Shown in pieces: positions 59,701-64,000 of a DNA stretch of 64,000 nt (position 1 is its first letter; the number at the start of each line of letters is the position of its first letter). The translations under genes and the position numbers were made by a program. The stretch comes from Nephrocerus scutellatus (taxonomy: Eukaryota > Arthropoda > Insecta > Diptera > Pipunculidae), in the NCBI GenBank assembly GCA_947095585.1, contig OX352761.1:140894277-140958276 (forward strand), given 5' to 3'. The notes beneath the pieces are model-generated. The model was not told where the DNA came from. It saw nothing but the letters and a program-made list of their open reading frames with translations, and made no database searches.

Positions 59701-60700
59701 ACTCTTCACAGTAACCTCTGATGTAAAAATGTTAAAGAATTTATCAGTAGTTATGTAGTGGAATTTTGCTACCTTCGTACGTTAGTGATATTTGGGGTTT
59801 CGCACACAATTTGACAAAAAATTTCAATTTTTCTTTTGAGACTGAACTGAAGTTTTAGAATTTTTAAATCTTTAAATTATTTTTTCGCGAATTTTAAATA
59901 ATTTTACATTTTGAGGCATTGATAAGTCATTTATTTAAAATATTTAGTCATTTTGGGTAGGCGTAACCGTAAATCTATTGAGTTGTACCCAATCCCATTT
60001 TACCGGCGGAAATGCCTTTTTAGATTTCTCATATAAGAACCATCATACTGCTCCAAGTTCCTTCATCAGAAAGAGATCCTAAGAATCTTGGTTAGATATT
60101 TCCATCAAGGCCAGAGTATAGAATATTTTATCCTTCGACAATATAAAGTTGTTTTTTCCGCGAAGCCGAGTCCTTTTTGAAGTTGGTGAACATGCGCCCT
60201 ATAGCCTTTCCACATTCTATTTGCTATTTAAACCTTTTTTAAGAGAGACTGTGTGGGCCTAGTCTATACGTTTTACCACTGTGTTTTAAATGTTAATGGT
60301 TTTGTAGGCCCAACCTTACGCCTGAAGTCTGTCGTCCGAGTTATACGCCGAGAAACACTTTTTGAGAATAGAGAGACTGTGTCGGCGCAGTTTAATGCCT
60401 TAAGGGTCGAGTACTAGAGCTCTTACTACTATATGTGTTTAATAAATAAAAGTGCACAATTGGGTCATGATTGCATATAATGTTCCGATTGCTTACGATG
60501 AGTTTGTTGCTCTTGACACAGCCGATGATACGATCGGGGTATTGTGCAAAGCAATGACTAACTACTTGATCATAATATGCAACAGCTACATCATTATTAT
60601 TTTTCCATATTCCATACTTTTATGATGACTATTATGCCAGACCTTATTCTTTCGAAGTCAACATACCGCTTTCATCTCTTCCATCTCTTCCAATCTGAAA
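56800..60700. other. Long intronic noncoding stretch
   Basis: No supported gene. About 57200-58900 has balanced composition (possible regulatory DNA). 59215-60180 is AT-rich and starts with a CTGTCTGTCTCTCGGTCTGT-type stretch typical of interspersed repeat ends. An AGAGAGACTGTGT segment occurs twice, at about 60242 and 60371. The open frame at 57768-58181 has no ATG-supported domain. Confidence 0.35.
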
Positions 60701-60703
60701 ACT

Positions 60704-60905
60704 AGCTTTTCCCGGGCGCTCCGCCACATGCACACATGATTCCCCGCTTTGCCAATACTACCACGGGAGGCATGTACTATTGCCTAAACCTACTCAAAGC
60801 CCCACCCCGATCGTATTCGCACTATGTGGATTGCCGAGATTTTGTTAACACACATATTCTCTGAAAGTTTCAGCTCAATCGGCTGTCTAGTTTTTGCGTT
60901 TTAAT
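60704..60905. repeat. Interspersed repeat, second copy of the CTAGCT...CCCGGGCGCT family
   Basis: It starts CTAGCTTTTCCCGGGCGCTC and ends in a TTTCAGCTCAATCGGCTGTC-type segment. Related to 490-640. It abuts the 3' side of the minus-strand RT relic at 60905-61521. Confidence 0.45.
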
Positions 60906-61521
60906 GTCGTATTACAAACCAACAGATATTCCAACGAAACTTTGTTGATGCACATATTCCGAGCATTGCAAATTTTTTCAGTTTCTTTGATGCAAGATCG
61001 GGGTATAAATTACGCTTAGACGACAGAAGACAGCATTGAGTTTTGGAATCGTTTAATTCAACTCTATTGTGTATTCCCCACCTTGTTATCCTGTCGAATT
61101 CAGAATTTAACGTGCTTAACATACTTTGTTGTGCGAGTTCACTTGGGATGGAGAGGGGCGTGAAATCATATAAAAAACTAAGAGCACTGTCGCCAGCGAA
61201 AGAATTAATCGGATTAGAAGTAGCGGATAGGAAATCATTAATGAAAATAAGAAAGAGTATTTGGGACAAAACAGAGCCTTAGGGAACACCGGCGCTTATG
61301 CGGTTAGCATTGGATTAAAAGCTGTCCAATACGACCGGGAAAGATAGAAAAATAGAAGACAGACAGATAGCTACTAGTCCAACCAAGCAGGGACTTTTAT
61401 CAATTCCATAGGCATTCATTTTCGATAAAAGATAATGATGCCATACTCTATCAAATGCCTTGGAAATATCGCAATTGCCACAACTTTGCTTTCGCCAAAT
61501 CTGTGAAAAGCCTGATTCCAC
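60905..61521 (-). pseudogene. Jockey-like reverse transcriptase relic
   Basis: The minus strand reads CDISKAFDRVWHHYLLSKMN (first catalytic Asp), then GVP, stop, GSVLSQILFLIFINDFLSAT, INSFAGDSALS (the FADD box altered to FAGD), then LNSEFDRITRWGIHNRVELN and a CCLLSSKR segment. The order is that of Jockey-type RTs and resembles the relic at 17.7-18.7 kb. The altered catalytic box and a stop show it is inactive. Confidence 0.8.
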
Positions 61522-61529
61522 TTTTCACG

Positions 61530-63430
61530 TTTTCTATATTGCTGCGTTCAGGTACATTTTAAACAGCTAAAGAATGGTAAAGAGCTATTACAAACCCTTT
61601 TTGGAGCGGCGTGGGGTATGAACACAAATACCTTCATAAAAATACTGCACATTCCAAAAATATTCTTTTGAATAAGTTGCAACTCAGTAATGGAATCTAT
61701 GTGCAATTGAGAGTACAGATATATAGATACTCGGCGTACCTACATATGGTATGCTGTTGGTTTTAAATTGTTACCACATTACTAGTTAAGGGTTATTAGC
61801 GCCCTATATACCAGCATTCCCACACTGCATTTGCTGATGCAAACGAGTTACTGCTGTACGGGGACATCGAAGACGTAGCACGCATACAAAGAAACTCGCA
61901 TCAGCATACAGTCCTCGCATTTCCTCGCTCTGCAAGTATCTATCTAAATAGGTGTTCAAGTTCCGTCGTTACCCCGTCCAGTAAAGCGCACAGCTTCGAC
62001 GCTACGCGACGGTGACCGTCCTCCCAGAATGAACATTTAAATCTTAAGAATCACCTCGTATCTTCCGTTCACTCTTGGCGCGCAGCAGATTTGATAAAGT
62101 TAAGTTGAGCTGCTTGCGCTTTGATCACATTTTAATGATGATGACCATTGTTACCTGATTCTTTTTTTTTTGTACGATTTCGGAGTCTGCCGTTTTGTTG
62201 CCGTCCGGTGGGCACAACTCAGGCTACGGTTTAGATTTGCGCGAAGCTTGAGAAGCATCACTCTGCACTGCGAACTCTGAGCTCAGAAGACTGGATGAGC
62301 TACAAACAAGAAAATGAATGTTCCCAACTCCCAATACATGGCCGGTGTTGTCGTCGTCGTCATAGTCCATTAAAATGATGAAGTAGAATGCAATATTGAA
62401 AGGCAGCGAACACGCGCAATGGGATGGTATCTGCGGGAAGGCGCAACGCGAAACGCTCATTTAAGTTAGCATCACAGAGCCGTTTGACTTGGCGAACTGG
62501 ATTTCTGCTCGGGATACACAATTGGACATTTGAGGGCAGTTAGTATAGGATCGGGCGGTGTGCCATGTAGTACAACGAAGGTAATCTTTCAAAAACAGAG
62601 CCAATGCAGTGTGGCATGGAGTTAGACGTGTGTGCACTGATGCCCCGCTCCACGACGCTCGCTGATGCACTGCACGTTGCACATGTATTCAAGAGAGTAT
62701 ACTGAGCGCCATCTCGTTTAATCTACCTTTAAGGCGTGGCCACAGTATTTTATATGATCTGATCAAAGGATGCCGCCACTTTGTTCTGCACCGACACTTC
62801 GGGGGACTTAATGGTTCTTTTGTTCGTTTCTGATTTCGCTTTCACTAAGTATGCGTATTCATTATTAAATTAAGGACGACTGCGACGAGGAGCGAAGGCT
62901 GAAGCTGAGTTGACGATGAGGTATAGAGGCTCAACAGATTAGGCGGATCTGATGGCAGGAAGGATGAATGCAGGTTTTGATTCGTGCACGTCGGGCATTA
63001 GATTTGCGCTGACCTGTATCTGATGATTGTGTACGTCGATCGGTATTTAGAGTTTCATTATGGCTGAGATTTTTGTGTGGTCATGTGTGTGATTTGTGGT
63101 GCAATCGATTGGTCATTATCGTGATCGTAATCAAATGCACTTTGTTAGGGAAGTCTCGAGATTAAAAAGTACAAATTATGTGGCAATTATTCGAAAAAAC
63201 CATCAATGTTTTTTTTAATCCATTATAAGTAACTAATGTCTATATTAGCTTAAACTATGTTGTTAATTAACCTACTTTGGTTATCACTACTTGCTATATC
63301 TAATATTATTTTATTACATCTAACAATATTTTTTTAATTTTTAATAATAAATTCCAACTTAGAGAATAAAAATTTCAGAAAAATTTCCTAACATATCCTA
63401 TAAACTTAAAAATTCTAAACTACCTAAAAC
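61530..63430. other. Intronic noncoding sequence
   Basis: No gene was recognised. 61960-63130 is balanced in composition and transposon-free, possibly regulatory. 63180-63430 is AT-rich. Confidence 0.35.
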
Positions 63431-63439
63431 TATACTTAC

Positions 63440-64000
63440 CTACCTAATATAAAAAATGTAAAAATAAGTTTCGACGGCAGCTACTGTAATGTTCGCACCC
63501 AGTTCTATAGCGCTGCCACCATGACAACACCATGAAACTAAATACGCCCGCTAACCGCCCACACATTCCCCACTCAGGGTTACAGGCCATTGTCAAAATG
63601 CTGATGTGCAGAGCTATATCTGCCGTACTAATACAGCCAAGGTAAAAAGGTAGGCAGAGTGGCGGTCCCGCAGCACTTATGAGACCCTCAATTAGCGCTT
63701 GAGTGCGCCATTTTGTTACCACGGGCATTCAGAGACCTATTAAGGGTAGTTTGGATTGTTTTTAAATTCACCCTGTTTCGTTCAAGTACGAGATCCATCG
63801 ATGTACCTGCTCCGAAAACTCTTTCAGGTCAGCAAAGATTAATGGTTTGCCCAAGATTGCGGCTCCGTCTGAACCATGCCAGGACCAGACATTCTCAAAG
63901 ATTAATTGAGACGAGACAGATGATTCAGAAGGTGTTATATGGAATACACAGTTTAACAGTATGGCTGCCCACAGGCCAGTGACCGACAACTCTGGAAATA
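63440..64000. other. Unassigned, possibly a retrotransposon end
   Basis: Overlapping open frames of 73-94 codons on both strands and a composition unlike the flanking AT-rich DNA (sharp boundary near 63470) suggest an inserted element. No catalytic motif is visible and the window ends before the element does. Confidence 0.25.

Larger units (their letters stand above)
30796..64000 (+). other. Intron 1 of ladybird gene 2, running past the window end (inferred)
   Basis: After the GTAAGT donor no open frame with a homeodomain (no WFQNRR-type helix) appears on either strand up to 64000. The rest of the window is therefore most simply one intron of at least 33.2 kb, compared with 7.4 kb in gene 1. 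Other possibilities are loss or relocation of the exon, or a misassembly. Confidence 0.55.

Overview
The window looks like a piece of a fly genome (Diptera, probably a higher fly; the species cannot be fixed from this sequence). It is AT-rich, gene-poor, intron-rich and full of decayed transposable elements. The only recognisable host genes are two tandem, same-strand ladybird (LBX-class, NK-cluster) homeobox genes. Gene 1 is complete in two coding exons (3284-4274 and 11668-12116, a predicted protein of 479 residues). Gene 2 contributes only its first coding exon (29901-30795). Its phase-1 donor is intact, but no homeobox exon was found before position 64000, so its intron is either longer than 33 kb or the exon is lost or misplaced. 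I cannot tell which gene corresponds to Drosophila lbe and which to lbl.

Layout. 1-2860: upstream DNA with old repeats. 2860-12560: gene 1, with a 7.4 kb intron holding a mariner remnant, retrotransposon scraps and long noncoding stretches. 12.6-29.5 kb: intergenic DNA, with regulatory-looking stretches at about 13.9-16.9, 19.3-21.9 and 23.2-25.4 kb, alternating with clusters of transposon relics at 13.2-13.9, 16.9-19.3, 21.9-23.2 and 25.5-27.9 kb. 29.5-64 kb: 5' UTR, exon 1 and the start of the very long intron of gene 2. That intron is peppered with non-LTR retrotransposon relics (Jockey-like, R1/LOA-like with RNase H, and RTE-like), two copies of a tRNA-derived SINE, palindromic foldback repeats, an ACAAG/ACACAAG simple satellite and a diverged tandem satellite.

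How it works together. Both genes encode the same protein design: an engrailed-homology-1 motif (FSIADIL) that in this family recruits Groucho, a conserved IVRPWD...YEQRLA...EHFNAQAQLL block, a DCCSPE patch, then a phase-1 intron placed just before the homeobox exon. The most interesting noncoding signal is a block of about 95 bp shared by the two loci (15976-16070 and 41828-41918). It lies almost equally far from exon 1 of each gene (11.7 and 11.0 kb) and contains a TCF-like CCTTTGAA and a homeodomain-like CCAATTAG. I read it as a candidate enhancer copied with the ancestral gene. The two genes also share short motifs around their probable transcription starts. All transposon coding regions seen are broken by stops, frameshifts or deletions.
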